Shown here one piece after another: positions 10,864 through 19,527 of a stretch of DNA of 64,000 nt; the stretch's first letter is position 1, and each line of letters opens with the position of its first letter. The position numbers were made by a program, and so were the translations under genes. The stretch is from contig NZ_CP022463.1 in assembly GCF_002224485.1 (NCBI RefSeq), positions 1,584,817 to 1,648,816 on the forward strand, given 5' to 3'. This DNA is from Sinomonas sp. R1AF57. Lineage in GTDB: Bacteria > Actinomycetota > Actinomycetes > Actinomycetales > Micrococcaceae. Below the pieces are notes generated by a model. That model saw only the letters and a list, made by a program, of their open reading frames with translations, did not search any database and was not told the origin of the DNA.

Positions 10864-12108
10864 ATGACTGCACACACTCTCGACGAGCTGCTCGCCGATG
10901 GTGTCCGCGGGCGGCGCGTTCTGGTCCGGTCGGACCTGAACGTGCCGCTCGACGGGTCCACCGTCACTGACGACGGCCGCGTCCGCGCCTCCCTGCCGGT
11001 GATCCAGAAGCTCGCCCAGGCGGGCGCGCGGGTCCTCGTGATGGCCCACCTCGGCCGCCCCAAGGGAGCGCCGGATCCCAAGTACTCGATCAAGCCGGCC
11101 GCTGACCGCCTGGCCGAGCTCGCCGAACCCCTCGGGATCACGGTGCAGCGCGCCGAGGACACCGTGGGGGAGAGCGCGCAGGCGCTCGCTGCCGCCCTCG
11201 AGGACGGTCAGGTGCTGGTCCTCGAGAACGTCCGCTTCGACGCCCGCGAGACGAGCAAGGACGACGCCGAGCGCGCCGCGTTCGCCCGCGAACTCGCGGC
11301 GCTGACCGGCGAGGGCGGGGCGTACGTCGACGACGCCTTCGGTGCGGTGCACCGCAAGCATGCGTCGGTGTTCGACATCGCCCAGATCCTCCCCGCGTAC
11401 CTCGGCGAGCTCGTCCGCACCGAGGTGGAGGTGCTGCGGCGCCTCACCGACGGGGCCGAGCGCCCGTACGTCGTGGTCCTGGGCGGCTCGAAGGTGTCGG
11501 ACAAGCTGGCCGTGATCGACAATCTCATCGGCAAGGCGGACAAGCTCCTCGTGGGCGGGGGCATGCTCTTCACCTTCCTCGCGGCCAAGGGGCACAAAGT
11601 CGGCTCGAGCCTGCTCGAGCAGGACCAGATCCCGACGGTGCAGGAGTACCTCTCCCGGGCTGCGTCGGCGGGCACCGAGTTCGTGCTGCCGACCGACGTC
11701 GTCGTGGCCTCGAAGTTCGCCGCGGACGCGGAGCACGAGGTCGCCGCGGCCGACACCATCGAGTCCACGGGCTTCGGCGAGGCCGGAATCGGGCTCGACA
11801 TCGGGCCGGACACCGCTTCGGCGTTCGCCAAGGAGATCACTGCAGCCAAGACGGTGTTCTGGAACGGGCCCATGGGCGTGTTCGAGTTCCCGGCCTTCGC
11901 GGCCGGCACCAAGGCTGTCGCCCAGGCCCTCGCCGACGCGACAGCAGCGGGTGCCCTGACCGTCGTCGGCGGCGGCGACTCCGCTGCCGCGGTCCGCACG
12001 CTCGGTTTCGAGGACGGCCAGTTCGGCCACATCTCGACCGGCGGAGGCGCGAGCCTCGAATACCTCGAGGGCAAGGAGCTGCCCGGGCTCACGGCCCTCG
12101 GCGCCTGA
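10864..12108 (+). CDS. pgk: Phosphoglycerate kinase
   Basis: This 414-residue enzyme transfers phosphate from 1,3-bisphosphoglycerate to ADP. Visible motifs are [14 protein letters not shown] near the N-terminus, MAHLGRPKG (substrate loop), the hinge region [18 protein letters not shown], the nucleotide strand [14 protein letters not shown] and the C-terminal [10 protein letters not shown] with [13 protein letters not shown]. Length matches bacterial monomeric Pgk. It lies between gap and tpiA. Confidence 0.98.
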   Translation: MTAHTLDELLADGVRGRRVLVRSDLNVPLDGSTVTDDGRVRASLPVIQKLAQAGARVLVMAHLGRPKGAPDPKYSIKPAADRLAELAEPLGITVQRAEDTVGESAQALAAALEDGQVLVLENVRFDARETSKDDAERAAFARELAALTGEGGAYVDDAFGAVHRKHASVFDIAQILPAYLGELVRTEVEVLRRLTDGAERPYVVVLGGSKVSDKLAVIDNLIGKADKLLVGGGMLFTFLAAKGHKVGSSLLEQDQIPTVQEYLSRAASAGTEFVLPTDVVVASKFAADAEHEVAAADTIESTGFGEAGIGLDIGPDTASAFAKEITAAKTVFWNGPMGVFEFPAFAAGTKAVAQALADATAAGALTVVGGGDSAAAVRTLGFEDGQFGHISTGGGASLEYLEGKELPGLTALGA

Positions 12109-12114
12109 CCCCAC

Positions 12115-12145
12115 GCGCGCCGCGCCCCCGAGGGGCGCGGCGCGC
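12115..12145 (+). terminator. Very stable hairpin in the pgk-tpiA gap
   Basis: A perfect 14-bp all-GC stem (GCGCGCCGCGCCCC and its complement) with loop CGA follows the pgk stop by 6 nt and is trailed by TCTCTTCC. It lies inside the gap-pgk-tpiA-secG run, so it may stop part of the transcripts or protect the pgk mRNA 3' end. Confidence 0.6.
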
Positions 12146-12200
12146 TCTCTTCCCCGCGTCGGCCTGTCCGGCGCCCAGCAGGACCCTCCAAGGAGACACT

Positions 12201-13013
12201 GTGACCACCTCTGCCAACGGCTCGTTCGAACGCACCCCGCTGATCGCCGGGAACTGGAAGATGAACATGGACCATCTCCAGGCCATCACGCTGACCCAGA
12301 AGCTCGCGTGGACGCTCGACGACGCCAAGCACGACTTCGCGCGCGTCGAGGTGGCCGTCTTCCCGCCGTTCACGGACCTGCGCGGCGTGCAGACCCTCGT
12401 GGCGGGCGACGACCTTCCGCTCGCCTACGGCGGGCAGGACCTCTCACAGTTCGACTCCGGGGCGTACACGGGCGACATCAGCGGCGCTTTCCTCGCCAAG
12501 CTCGGCTGCCGGTACGTCCTCGTGGGCCACTCGGAGCGGCGGACCGTGCACGGCGAGACCGACGAGGTGCTGGCGGCGAAGGTCAAGGCCTCGTTCCGTC
12601 ATGGCCTCGTCCCCGTGCTGTGCGTGGGCGAGGGCCTGGAGGTCCGGCAGGCAGGCACGCACGTGGAGCACACGCTCGGACAGCTGAGGGCCGATGTCGA
12701 GGGACTCACCGCCGAACAGGCCGCCGCCCTCGTCGTCGCGTACGAGCCGGTCTGGGCCATCGGGACGGGCGAGGTTGCCGGCCCCGGCGACGCGCAGGAG
12801 ATGTGCGCCGCCATCCGCTCCGAGCTCGCCGAGCTGTTCGGCGCGGACGCGGCCAACGCCACGCGGCTCCTGTACGGGGGCTCGGTCAAGGCGAACAACG
12901 CGGCCGCCATCCTCGCCGAGAAGGACGTCGACGGTGTGCTCGTGGGCGGCGCAAGCCTCGACGCCGCCGAGTTTGCTAGCATTGTCAGGTTCGAGAGCCA
13001 CACGGCGGCCTAG
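12201..13013 (+). CDS. tpiA: Triose-phosphate isomerase
   Basis: This 270-residue TIM-barrel enzyme interconverts dihydroxyacetone phosphate and glyceraldehyde 3-phosphate. Key motifs are AGNWKMN (Asn and Lys of the active site), VGHSERR (catalytic His), [11 protein letters not shown] (catalytic Glu and the flexible loop) and YGGSVKANN (phosphate loop). It starts with GTG behind AAGGAG. It follows pgk across a strong hairpin. Confidence 0.98.
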   Translation: MTTSANGSFERTPLIAGNWKMNMDHLQAITLTQKLAWTLDDAKHDFARVEVAVFPPFTDLRGVQTLVAGDDLPLAYGGQDLSQFDSGAYTGDISGAFLAKLGCRYVLVGHSERRTVHGETDEVLAAKVKASFRHGLVPVLCVGEGLEVRQAGTHVEHTLGQLRADVEGLTAEQAAALVVAYEPVWAIGTGEVAGPGDAQEMCAAIRSELAELFGADAANATRLLYGGSVKANNAAAILAEKDVDGVLVGGASLDAAEFASIVRFESHTAA

Positions 13014-13084
13014 CCGCCTGCCTTGACCAAGCAGCCTGCGCAGAGCAGGCACGAGACCGCCGCGAGAAAGGCCGGAGCTCCCAC

Positions 13085-13342
13085 GTGGAAGTCCTGACGA
13101 TCATCCTGCAGATCCTGCTCGGCATCACGAGCCTCCTGCTCACGCTGCTCATCCTCATGCACAAGGGCCGCGGAGGCGGCCTCTCCGACATGTTCGGCGG
13201 CGGCATGTCGTCTGGGCTCTCGTCGTCAGGCGTCGCGGAGCGAAACCTCAACCGCTTCACGATCATCCTGGGGGTCACGTGGGCGGTCGTCATCATCGCC
13301 CTCGGCCTCATCATGCGCATCACGAGCGTGGGCGACTCCTGA
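13085..13342 (+). CDS. secG: Preprotein translocase subunit SecG
   Basis: This 85-residue inner-membrane protein is the small subunit of the SecYEG channel. It has two membrane segments, at about residues 2-22 (LTIILQILLGITSLLLTLLI) and 57-77 (FTIILGVTWAVVIIALGLIM), joined by a Gly/Ser-rich cytoplasmic loop with GRGGGLSDMFGGG, the family hallmark. The start is GTG. Its place right after tpiA is conserved in actinobacteria. Confidence 0.95.
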   Translation: MEVLTIILQILLGITSLLLTLLILMHKGRGGGLSDMFGGGMSSGLSSSGVAERNLNRFTIILGVTWAVVIIALGLIMRITSVGDS

Positions 13343-13375
13343 CAGAGCCTCGGCATCGCTGACACCGGCGAGACA

Positions 13376-13417
13376 CGGAAGGGGCGGGAGCAGCAACTGC
13401 TGCTCCCGCCCCTTCCG
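13376..13417. terminator. Bidirectional terminator between secG and pgl
   Basis: A perfect 19-bp stem (CGGAAGGGGCGGGAGCAGC and its complement, loop AACT) lies between the convergent secG and pgl genes. It is followed on the plus strand by CGTTGCCGTTTTC. Being symmetrical, it can serve both transcripts. Confidence 0.8.
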
Positions 13418-13449
13418 CGTTGCCGTTTTCGTCTCGGCTCCTCACGGCA

Positions 13450-14268
13450 TCAGGCCGAGGCGGGCTCCTTGCGGACCAGTTCCACCGGGACCTTCGCGGC
13501 CGCTGCGGCGTCGATGAGCCACAGGGTGCGCGAGCGCCCCCGGGCGCCGGCTGCCGGCACCTGGACAGGTCCGGCGCCCGCTAGGGCGAGCCCGACGGCG
13601 CCGGCCTTGTCCTCGCCCGCCACGACCATCCACACTTCCTCCGCGGAGCGGATCGCGGGCAGGGTGAGGGAGATGCGCGACGGCGGCGGCTTGGGGGAGT
13701 TCTCGACCCCCACCACGAGCTTCTCGGTCTCGCGCACGGCCGCCATCTCCGGGAAGAGGGACGCGATGTGGGCGTCCGGGCCGACCCCCAGGAGGAGGAC
13801 GTCGAAGCGGGGGAGGGGACCGGGCTCGTCGGGGCGGCGATCCGAGTAGTCCGCCGCGTGCTCCCGCGCGGCGGCTTCGGCGAGGCGGCGCGCGTAGTCC
13901 GCGGCGGCGTCGTCCGCGGTCGCGAACTCGCCCGCCGCGCCGGGCACGTGGACCCGCTCGGGATCGAGCGGGAGCTCGTCCAGCAGTGCCTTGGCGGCCT
14001 GACGGCTGTTCCGCTCGTCGGAGTCCGCCTCCACGAAGCGCTCGTCGCCCCACCAGACGTTGACCTTGGACCAGTTGACCGCGCCGCAGGCCGGAGACTG
14101 CCGGACCGCCTGGAGCGTGCCGATGCCGGTCGATCCGCCGGTGAGGACGACTGTTGCCTCCCCAAATCGGTCCTGGGTGTCCACGAGCTTCGTGATGAGC
14201 CGCGCCGCGATGGCGGCCAACAGCACCGACGAATCAGGATGGACACTCACACGGGGATCAGCGCTCAC
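13450..14268 (-). CDS. pgl: 6-phosphogluconolactonase (DevB type)
   Basis: This 272-residue enzyme hydrolyses 6-phosphogluconolactone in the oxidative pentose-phosphate pathway. It is of the NagB-like fold, with VVLTGGSTGIGTLQAV near the N-terminus, NVWWGDERFVEADSDERNS in the middle and LLLGVGPDAHIASLFPE. I chose the GTG at 14268: GAGGAG lies 11 nt upstream and the gene then overlaps opcA by 11 nt. An in-frame GTG at 14280 is possible but has no room for a ribosome binding site. It is the last gene of the tkt-tal-pgi-zwf-opcA-pgl operon. Confidence 0.93.
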   Translation of the reverse strand: MSADPRVSVHPDSSVLLAAIAARLITKLVDTQDRFGEATVVLTGGSTGIGTLQAVRQSPACGAVNWSKVNVWWGDERFVEADSDERNSRQAAKALLDELPLDPERVHVPGAAGEFATADDAAADYARRLAEAAAREHAADYSDRRPDEPGPLPRFDVLLLGVGPDAHIASLFPEMAAVRETEKLVVGVENSPKPPPSRISLTLPAIRSAEEVWMVVAGEDKAGAVGLALAGAGPVQVPAAGARGRSRTLWLIDAAAAAKVPVELVRKEPASA

Positions 14269-15199
14269 TCGGCTGCACACTCCTCAGGTTGGTGCGCGGC
14301 AGCCCCGAGGAGAGGACTTCGCCGAAGACCTCGTCCGGGTCGAGCCTGCGCAGTTCTTCGGACAGGCAGTCTTGCAGATTCCGCCGGGCGAGGGCAATGC
14401 GCTGCGGGGGCTGGCCGGGCTGGGTCAGCTCGGCGACGGTGAGGCCCGGTCGGTAGAGCTGGACGTCCCCGGTGCCGCGGTGCAGGCGCACCCGGCGGAT
14501 CCCTGTCCCGGCGGGGTCGGCGACGATGGTCACTGGCGCGTCGAGCGCGAGCGTGAGCCAGGCCGCGAGCAGCGCCGTGCTCGGCGAGTCCGAGGCGCCC
14601 TCGACGGTCACACCCGTGACCGGGCTGTCGTCGACCTGGTCCAAGGCCGCGGCCAGCTGGATGCGCCAGTTGGTGAGCCGGGTCCAGGCCAGGTCCGTGT
14701 CGCCCGCGGTGTACGTCTCGCGGAGGCGGTACAGCGCCGCCGTCGGGTCCGGCTCGTTGCCGGAGTCGGTGATGCGGCGGTGGGCGATCCGCCCGATCGA
14801 GGTCTTCCCGGCGTTCGCGGGCGCGCCGTGAGGCCACCAGGCGACGATTGGGGCGTCGGGCAGGAGCAGGGCCGCCACGAGGGACTCGCTCTCCTCGGCC
14901 AGCATGCCGTAGCCGCGCAGGACGATGACCTCCGAGGCCCCCGCGTCCCCGCCCACCCGGATCTGCCCGTCGATGCGGTTCGCCGAGTCGCGGCCCGAGT
15001 CGACGAGGACGATGATCCGGCAGGGATGCTCCCGGCTCGCCTGGTTGGCCGCCTCGATGGCCTCTTCCTCGAACCCGTGCTTGGTGATGACCACGAGCGT
15101 GAGGACCCGGCCCAGGGCCACGACGCCGCCGCGGTGCCTGAGGTTGGTGATCTCCTTGGAGATCTTGGAGGTGGTGGTGTTGGGCAGGTCGATGATCAT
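14258..15199 (-). CDS. opcA: Glucose-6-phosphate dehydrogenase assembly protein OpcA
   Basis: This 313-residue protein is the allosteric/assembly partner of glucose-6-phosphate dehydrogenase, known from cyanobacteria and corynebacteria. The N-terminus (MIIDLPNTTTSKISKEI) and the segment APIVAWWPHGAPANAGKTS, followed by RRITDSGNEPDPTAALYRL, are typical of actinobacterial OpcA. Its ATG overlaps the zwf stop by 4 nt, and its own end overlaps pgl, so zwf, opcA and pgl are translated as a coupled set. Confidence 0.95.
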   Translation of the reverse strand: MIIDLPNTTTSKISKEITNLRHRGGVVALGRVLTLVVITKHGFEEEAIEAANQASREHPCRIIVLVDSGRDSANRIDGQIRVGGDAGASEVIVLRGYGMLAEESESLVAALLLPDAPIVAWWPHGAPANAGKTSIGRIAHRRITDSGNEPDPTAALYRLRETYTAGDTDLAWTRLTNWRIQLAAALDQVDDSPVTGVTVEGASDSPSTALLAAWLTLALDAPVTIVADPAGTGIRRVRLHRGTGDVQLYRPGLTVAELTQPGQPPQRIALARRNLQDCLSEELRRLDPDEVFGEVLSSGLPRTNLRSVQPSER

Positions 15200-16749
15200 G
15201 GCCGCCTCCAGGAACGTCCGTCACGGGCCAGGAGCTCGTCCGCGGACGAGGGCCCCCAGCTGCCGGGTGCGTAGGGCTCGGGCTGCTCGCCCGTGCTGGC
15301 CCAGTACTCCTCGAACGGGTCCAGGATCTTCCAGGACAGCTCGACCTCTTCGTGCCGCGGGAACAGCGGCGGCTCCCCGAGCAGCACGTCCAGGATGAGC
15401 CGCTCGTAGGCCTCAGGCGAGGACTCGGTGAAGGAGTGCCCGTAGCCGAAGTCCATGCTCACGTCGCGGACCTCCATCTGGGTGCCCGGGACCTTGGAGC
15501 CGAAGCGGATCGTCGCGCCTTCGTCCGGCTGGACGCGGATCACCACCGCGTTCTGGCCGAACTCGGCCTCGGCCTGGTCCTGGAAGAGGAGGTTCGGTGC
15601 CTTCTTGAACACGACGGCGATCTCGGTCACCCGCCGCCCGAGCCGCTTGCCGGCGCGCAGGTAGAAGGGGACCCCGGCCCAGCGGCGGGTGTTGATGTCC
15701 AGGCGCACCGCCGCGTACGTCTCCGTGGTCGAGTCCGCGGGGATGCCCTCCTCCTCGAGGTAGCCCTTGACGAGCTCCCCGCCCTGCCACCCGCCGGAGA
15801 ACTGGCCCCGGGCGGAGTGTGTCGAGAGGTCCTCGGGCAGCTTCACGGCTGCGAGGACCTTCTCCTTCTCGGCCCGCAGGTGCTCGGCGTTGAATGAGAT
15901 CGGCTCCTCCATGGCAGTGAGCGCCAGGAGCTGCAGCAGGTGGTTCTGGATCACGTCGCGGGCCGCGCCGACGCCGTCGTAGTAGCCCGCGCGGCCGCCG
16001 GTGCCGATGTCCTCGGCCATGGTGATCTGGACGTGGTCCACGTAGTTGGCGTTCCAGATCGGCTCGAACAGCTGGTTTGCGAAGCGCAGCGCCAGGATGT
16101 TCTGGACGGTCTCCTTGCCGAGGTAGTGGTCGATGCGGAACACCGCGTCGGCTGGGAAGACGTCCTCGACGATCTCGTTCAGCGCCCGCGCCGAGGCCAG
16201 ATCGTGCCCGAAAGGCTTCTCGATCACCACCCGGCGCCACTTGCCCTCTTCCGGCTGGGCGAGACCGTGCTTGGACAGCTGCCGGCACACCTGCTCGAAG
16301 GCCTTCGGCGGGATGGACAGGTAGAACGCGTGGTTACCCCGCGTCCCGCGCTGCTCGTCGAGTTCCTTGATCGTGTCCCGGAGGCGGACGAACGCGTCGT
16401 CGTCGTCGAACGTTCCCTGGACGAAGCGGATGCCCTGGCTCAGCTGCGCCCACACCGTCTCGTCGAACGGAGTCCTCGCGTGGGCCTTGACCGACGCCTT
16501 GACCTCCTCCGCGAAGTCCTCGCGCTCCCACTCCCGCCGGGCGAAGCCCACGAGGGCAAAGCTCGGCGGGAGCAGGCCGCGATTGGCCAGATCGTACACG
16601 GCGGGCATGAGCTTCTTGCGGGCGAGGTCGCCCGTCACCCCGAAGAGGACGAGCGACGACGGGCCGGCAATGCGGTTCAGCCGACGGTCCCGCGGGTCGC
16701 GCAGGGGATTGGCGGGCCGCCGGGCTCCGCCCTTGTCGTTCTCTGGCAT
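15196..16749 (-). CDS. zwf: Glucose-6-phosphate 1-dehydrogenase
   Basis: This 517-residue enzyme catalyses the first NADPH-forming step of the pentose-phosphate pathway. It has the dinucleotide fold VLFGVTGDLARKKLMPA, the EKPFG substrate loop and the active-site signature RIDHYLGKE at about residues 200-210. Length is normal. The gene starts 19 nt after pgi and is coupled to opcA. Confidence 0.98.
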   Translation of the reverse strand: MPENDKGGARRPANPLRDPRDRRLNRIAGPSSLVLFGVTGDLARKKLMPAVYDLANRGLLPPSFALVGFARREWEREDFAEEVKASVKAHARTPFDETVWAQLSQGIRFVQGTFDDDDAFVRLRDTIKELDEQRGTRGNHAFYLSIPPKAFEQVCRQLSKHGLAQPEEGKWRRVVIEKPFGHDLASARALNEIVEDVFPADAVFRIDHYLGKETVQNILALRFANQLFEPIWNANYVDHVQITMAEDIGTGGRAGYYDGVGAARDVIQNHLLQLLALTAMEEPISFNAEHLRAEKEKVLAAVKLPEDLSTHSARGQFSGGWQGGELVKGYLEEEGIPADSTTETYAAVRLDINTRRWAGVPFYLRAGKRLGRRVTEIAVVFKKAPNLLFQDQAEAEFGQNAVVIRVQPDEGATIRFGSKVPGTQMEVRDVSMDFGYGHSFTESSPEAYERLILDVLLGEPPLFPRHEEVELSWKILDPFEEYWASTGEQPEPYAPGSWGPSSADELLARDGRSWRRP

Positions 16750-16768
16750 AGCTGCTTTCTTCTTGTGG

Positions 16769-18379
16769 CTACCGGCCGAGCGTCGAGACGAGCTCGATCA
16801 GCGCTGCGACACCGGCACGGCGATCGGTCAGGTGGAGGCGGAGCACGGGACGGCCATGCTCCGCGAGCACTTGGGCGTCGCCGGCTGCCTGCGCCGCAAT
16901 CAGCTGGCCGAACGTGAAGGGCCGGTCCGGGATGGAGACGTCCTGCGCGGCATCGGCCGTGATCTGCAGGAACACGCCGACGGCGGGACCGCCCTTGTGG
17001 TACTGCCCGGTGGAGTGCAGGAAGCGCGGGCCCCACCCGAACGTCGTTGGCCGTCCGGTCGCCGCGGCGAACCGGTCGCGGACCGATTCGAGCTCAGGGA
17101 ACGCGAGTCGGTCGAGGTACGCCTGGACGCTCAGGTAGCCGTCCGGGCCGAGCTGGGCCAGGAGTGCCTTCACAGCTTCCTCGGCCGTCGACGCACCCCC
17201 GAGCCAGTCGCCGCCGCGCACCTCGATCGGGCCGTCGGTGAAGGCAGCCCGGGTCGGCTCGGGGCGGGCATCCAGGAGTCCGCGCGCAGCGACCTTGGCG
17301 GCCTCGACGTCGGGCTGGTCGAACGGGTTGATGCCGAGGAGCCGACCGGCGACCGCGGTGGCGAACTCCCACACGAACATCTGCGTCGCGAGGGTTCCGC
17401 CCACGGCGGCCTCGTCCGCGCCCAAGGAGGGCTCGGCGTCGGCCGAGACGAGCCGCACGACCAGCACATCGTCCGCGCCGGCGGAGACCTCGGGCGAGTC
17501 CACGGTCGCGACGACAGGGAGGACGCCGCGGCCGTTCTTGCCCGTCGATTCCGCGATGAGCTGTTCCGCCCAGTCGGCGAAGCCCGCGATCCCGGATCCG
17601 TCTTCGACGATCACGATCTTGTCCCGCAGGGGCGAGGTGCCGCCGAGCACGGCGCCGAGCTGGAGGCCGATGTTGTCCTCGGAGTCGTCGCGCAGGAGCT
17701 CGGCGGCCTCCTCGGCCTCATCGAGGAGCGTTTCGATGTCCACGCCCGCGAGCCCCGACGGCACAAGGCCGAACGCCGTGAGCGCCGAATACCGGCCTCC
17801 CACCGTGGGGTCGGCGTTGAAGACGGCGCGGTAGCCGGCCTCGCGGCTCGCCGAGTCCAGCGGCGAGCCGGGGTCCGTGACGACGACGATCCGGCGCGCC
17901 GCGTCGATGCCGGCTCCCGTGAAGGCCGCCTCGAACGCCCGCCGCTGTGAATCCGTCTCCGCCGTGGAACCCGACTTGGACGAGACGACGATGGCGGTGT
18001 TCTCGAGGCGTTCGGAGAGGGCCGCGGCGACCTGCTCGGGGTCGGTCGAGTCGAGGACGACGAGCGGCACGCCCGCCGTGGCGGCGATGACCTCGGGGGC
18101 GAGCGACGAGCCGCCCATGCCGCAGAGCACGATCCGGTCCACGCCCTCGGCGCGGAACTCGTCGCGCAGGGCGAGGATGTCCGCGACGAGCGGGCGGGAG
18201 ACGGACGCTGCCTCGACCCAACCGAGTCGCTTCGCGGACTCCTCCTCGGCGTCCGGGCCCCACAGGGTGTGGTCCTTTGCGAAGATCCGGCTCGCGACGT
18301 TGTCTGCCGCGAGGGCGGGGGTGTGCGCTTCGACCGCCTCGCGGGCGGAGCCCGTCGCGTCGAAGGTGAGGGCGCTCAT
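16769..18379 (-). CDS. pgi: Glucose-6-phosphate isomerase
   Basis: This 536-residue enzyme interconverts glucose 6-phosphate and fructose 6-phosphate. It has two SIS-type halves: an N-terminal sugar-phosphate site (IVLCGMGGSSLAPEV, then IVVSSKSGSTAETDSQRRAF) and a C-terminal half with GRPTTFGWGPRFLHSTGQYHKGG (written here in overlapping parts: WGPRFLHSTGQYHKGG). It resembles the mycobacterial-type bifunctional annotation group rather than E. coli Pgi. It lies between tal and zwf, joining glycolysis to the pentose-phosphate operon. Confidence 0.95.
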   Translation of the reverse strand: MSALTFDATGSAREAVEAHTPALAADNVASRIFAKDHTLWGPDAEEESAKRLGWVEAASVSRPLVADILALRDEFRAEGVDRIVLCGMGGSSLAPEVIAATAGVPLVVLDSTDPEQVAAALSERLENTAIVVSSKSGSTAETDSQRRAFEAAFTGAGIDAARRIVVVTDPGSPLDSASREAGYRAVFNADPTVGGRYSALTAFGLVPSGLAGVDIETLLDEAEEAAELLRDDSEDNIGLQLGAVLGGTSPLRDKIVIVEDGSGIAGFADWAEQLIAESTGKNGRGVLPVVATVDSPEVSAGADDVLVVRLVSADAEPSLGADEAAVGGTLATQMFVWEFATAVAGRLLGINPFDQPDVEAAKVAARGLLDARPEPTRAAFTDGPIEVRGGDWLGGASTAEEAVKALLAQLGPDGYLSVQAYLDRLAFPELESVRDRFAAATGRPTTFGWGPRFLHSTGQYHKGGPAVGVFLQITADAAQDVSIPDRPFTFGQLIAAQAAGDAQVLAEHGRPVLRLHLTDRRAGVAALIELVSTLGR

Positions 18380-18381
18380 AC

Positions 18382-19509
18382 TCAGGCCCCCTTCGCGTCG
18401 GCGGTCTTGGCGGAGGCGAGGGCGCCCTCGATGTCGGCCAGGAGCTCGTTCCAGGACGCGACGAACTTGTCCAGTCCCTCGGACTCCAGGACGGCGACGA
18501 CGTCGTTGTAGTCGACGCCGAGGCCGGCCAGGGCATCGAGGTGCGCGTTCGCGTCAGCGTAGGTTCCGGTGACGGTGTCGCCCGTGACCTCGCCGTGGTC
18601 GAAGGTAGCCTCGAGCGTCTTCTCCGGCATGGTGTTCACGACGCCCGGGGCGACGAGGCCCGTGACGTAGAGGGTGTCCGGAAGGCTCGGGTCCTTGACG
18701 CCTGTGGAGGCCCACAGCGGACGCTGCGGCCGCGCGCCGGCATCGGCGAGGAGCTTGAAGCGCTCGGAGGAGAACTCCTCCTCGTAGACCTGGTAGGCGA
18801 GGCGGGCATTGGCCAGGCCGGCCTTGCCCTTGAGGGCCTTGGCCTCGTCCGTGCCGATCTTCTCGAGGCGCTTGTCGATCTCGGTGTCCACGCGGGAGAC
18901 GAAGAACGAGGCGACCGAGTGGATCTGGGACAGGTCGTGTCCGTTGGCCTTGGCCTTCTCGAGCCCGGTCATGAAGGCATTGATGACCTGGCGGTACCGC
19001 TCGAGGGAGAAGATCAGGGTGACGTTGACGCTGATCCCGGACGCAAGGGTCTCGGAGATCGCCTCCAGGCCTTCAACCGTGGCCGGGATCTTGATGTGCA
19101 CGTTGGACTTGGCGACCTTGGCGTGGAGCTTCTTGGCCTCGGCGATGGTCGCAGCGGTGTCCCAGGCCAGGCGCGGGTCGACCTCGATCGAGACGCGGCC
19201 GTCGACTCCGCCCGTGGCCTCGGCAACGGGGGCGAAGAGGTCGCATGCGTCCGCGACGTCCGCGGTCGTGAGCTCGAAGACGGCGCGCTCGACGTCGGCG
19301 CCCTCTGCCGCGAGGGAGGCGAGGGTCGCGTCGTAGCCGTGGCCCTTCGTGATCGCCAGGTGGAAGATGGTCGGGTTCGTGGTCACACCGACCACGTTCT
19401 TCTCCTCGATGAGGGCCTTGAGGGAGCCGTCGGTGAGGCGGGCACGGGAGAGGTCGTCGAGCCAGATCGAGACGCCGGCGTCGGAGAGGGCCTGAGTCGG
19501 GGTGGTCAT
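18382..19509 (-). CDS. tal: Transaldolase
   Basis: This 375-residue enzyme moves a dihydroxyacetone unit between sugar phosphates in the non-oxidative pentose-phosphate branch. It belongs to the longer actinobacterial/cyanobacterial group. The N-terminal [11 protein letters not shown] and GVTTNPTIF are signature stretches, and NVHIKIPAT holds the Schiff-base lysine. CAGGAGGACACC precedes the ATG. The stop is 2 nt from the pgi start, and tkt ends 18 nt upstream. Confidence 0.97.
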   Translation of the reverse strand: MTTPTQALSDAGVSIWLDDLSRARLTDGSLKALIEEKNVVGVTTNPTIFHLAITKGHGYDATLASLAAEGADVERAVFELTTADVADACDLFAPVAEATGGVDGRVSIEVDPRLAWDTAATIAEAKKLHAKVAKSNVHIKIPATVEGLEAISETLASGISVNVTLIFSLERYRQVINAFMTGLEKAKANGHDLSQIHSVASFFVSRVDTEIDKRLEKIGTDEAKALKGKAGLANARLAYQVYEEEFSSERFKLLADAGARPQRPLWASTGVKDPSLPDTLYVTGLVAPGVVNTMPEKTLEATFDHGEVTGDTVTGTYADANAHLDALAGLGVDYNDVVAVLESEGLDKFVASWNELLADIEGALASAKTADAKGA

Positions 19510-19527
19510 GGTGTCCTCCTGGTGGGG

